64,000 nucleotides of DNA from Conchocele bisecta. Lineage: Eukaryota > Mollusca > Bivalvia > Lucinida > Thyasiridae. The DNA is taken from NCBI GenBank assembly GCA_029237695.1, contig CM055266.1:112671370-112735369 (forward strand), read 5' to 3'. The notes beneath the pieces are model-generated. The model was not told the origin of the DNA. It searched no databases and worked only from the letters and a program-made list of their open reading frames with translations. This document shows, piece after piece, positions 63,705-64,000 of this stretch (within the stretch, counting starts at the first letter, position 1; the number at the start of each line of letters is the position of its first letter). Both the position numbers and the translations under genes were made by a program.

Positions 63705-64000
63705 GGACATATGTGTGTCTGTGAGTAGAGAAATGGGGCTTATGGATTGTGCGACCAGTGTAGATCCAGATCAGCATGTTAATGAACTGCTGGGCGGTGG
63801 TTATAAAATGAAAGTTGGAAAGCAATGTTCGATAAGTATAAATGTGGCTGTGACTGGGGAAATGGGGCTTATGGGAGTTCCGACCAGTGTAGATCCAGAT
63901 CAGACTGTGCGATCGCACAGTCTGATCAGGATCTGCACTGTTCGACATTGCATCAGCGAAACACCCGTCATGCTTTTAATAAGAAATATAGATCGTTATC
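63705..64000 (+). repeat. Fam-12, fragment plus a copy running off the window
   Basis: 63705-63780: GAGAAATGGGGCTTATGGAT, GTGTAGATCCAGATCAGCAT. 63842-64000: ATGTGGCTGTGACTGGGGAA, the palindrome CAGACTGTGCGATCGCACAG and GATCAGGATCTGCACTG. The second copy is cut by the window end. Confidence 0.75.

Noticed and set aside
1..64000. Bacterial, phage or defence-type gene cluster
   Set aside because: No clustered long frames or ribosome sites; splice sites, SINE, LINE and MITEs show an animal nuclear genome.

Overview
This is a piece of an animal nuclear genome, about 60% or more A+T by eye, with no operons, Shine-Dalgarno sites or prokaryotic genes. The mix of repeats (hundreds of bases of foldback MITEs, minisatellite-bodied elements, a Tc1-type transposon, a non-LTR retrotransposon tail, a tRNA-derived SINE) and the look of the 'GACTGTGCGGATGCACAG' repeat suggest a mollusc, most likely a bivalve. 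That identification rests on familiarity with such repeats and was not checked by any search.

Only one cellular gene is supported. A 1.4-kb coding exon (1143-2541, + strand) and a 161-bp coding exon (62895-63055, + strand) both encode highly charged coiled coil. Each is bounded by good splice sites, and their phases match exactly: the first exon ends with one base of a split codon and the second supplies the other two. The simplest reading is one gene crossing the whole window, with an intron of about 60.35 kb (2542-62894). Upstream exons lie left of the window and downstream exons right of it. The protein resembles MTCL/SOGA-type microtubule-associated coiled-coil proteins, but that assignment is tentative.

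The intron is a dense and partly nested set of mobile elements. The families, numbered here for cross-reference, are: Fam-1, pogo/Tigger-like MITE with CAGTGGAACCTCTCTAAACC ends; Fam-2, ~240-bp foldback with GTTTCACTAAACTTCGTACG ends; Fam-3 and Fam-4, TA-flanked MITEs with CTGTCTGTTTCACG and CTGTCTGTTCCACG ends; Fam-5, hairpin element with AATGAATGGCCTTTTTGTGG arms; Fam-6, composite with TCCCGTCAACACAGTGCG at one end and a long hairpin at the other; Fam-7, foldback with GCAAAGTATACTT ends; Fam-8, GATCACGTGGTTACAAC ends with CAA/GTT runs; Fam-9, an element whose body is an AACGAATTGTTAATTCG minisatellite; Fam-10, the same architecture with a TCTTGAAAATTCAAG minisatellite; Fam-11, GGTACATGCCCACT ends; Fam-12, CTGTGACTGGAGAAATGGGG / GACTGTGCGGATGCACAG element; Fam-13, GCCTGAGCTGTAGCACAG hairpin; Fam-14, AACCAGTGGTTA arrays; Fam-15, GGCGGCGGAACCGTGAA ends; Fam-16 to Fam-23, families with two or three copies here.

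Layout: 1-1142, upstream intron with repeats and a tandem duplication ending just before the exon; 1143-2541, exon; 2542-12400, Fam-6, 3, 2, 5, 14, 15, 8 copies and a tRNA-like sequence; 12400-20000, Fam-1, 2, 4 and 9 copies, many nested; 20000-31700, (CT)n tract, Fam-7, 8, 11, 5 and 6; 31700-41300, Fam-10, several private palindromes, Fam-9, Fam-3; 41300-51700, Fam-12, 5, 2/3 nest, LINE tail; 51769-53308, broken Tc1-type transposon; 54363-62900, complete Fam-9 copy with target duplication, a SINE inside Fam-11, Fam-5, 2, 3 and 1; 62895-63055, second exon; then more intron.

I did not find a novel multi-gene system. The most distinctive feature is the pair of minisatellite-bodied, inverted-repeat-bounded elements (Fam-9 and Fam-10), with one Fam-9 copy flanked by a perfect 10-bp direct repeat.
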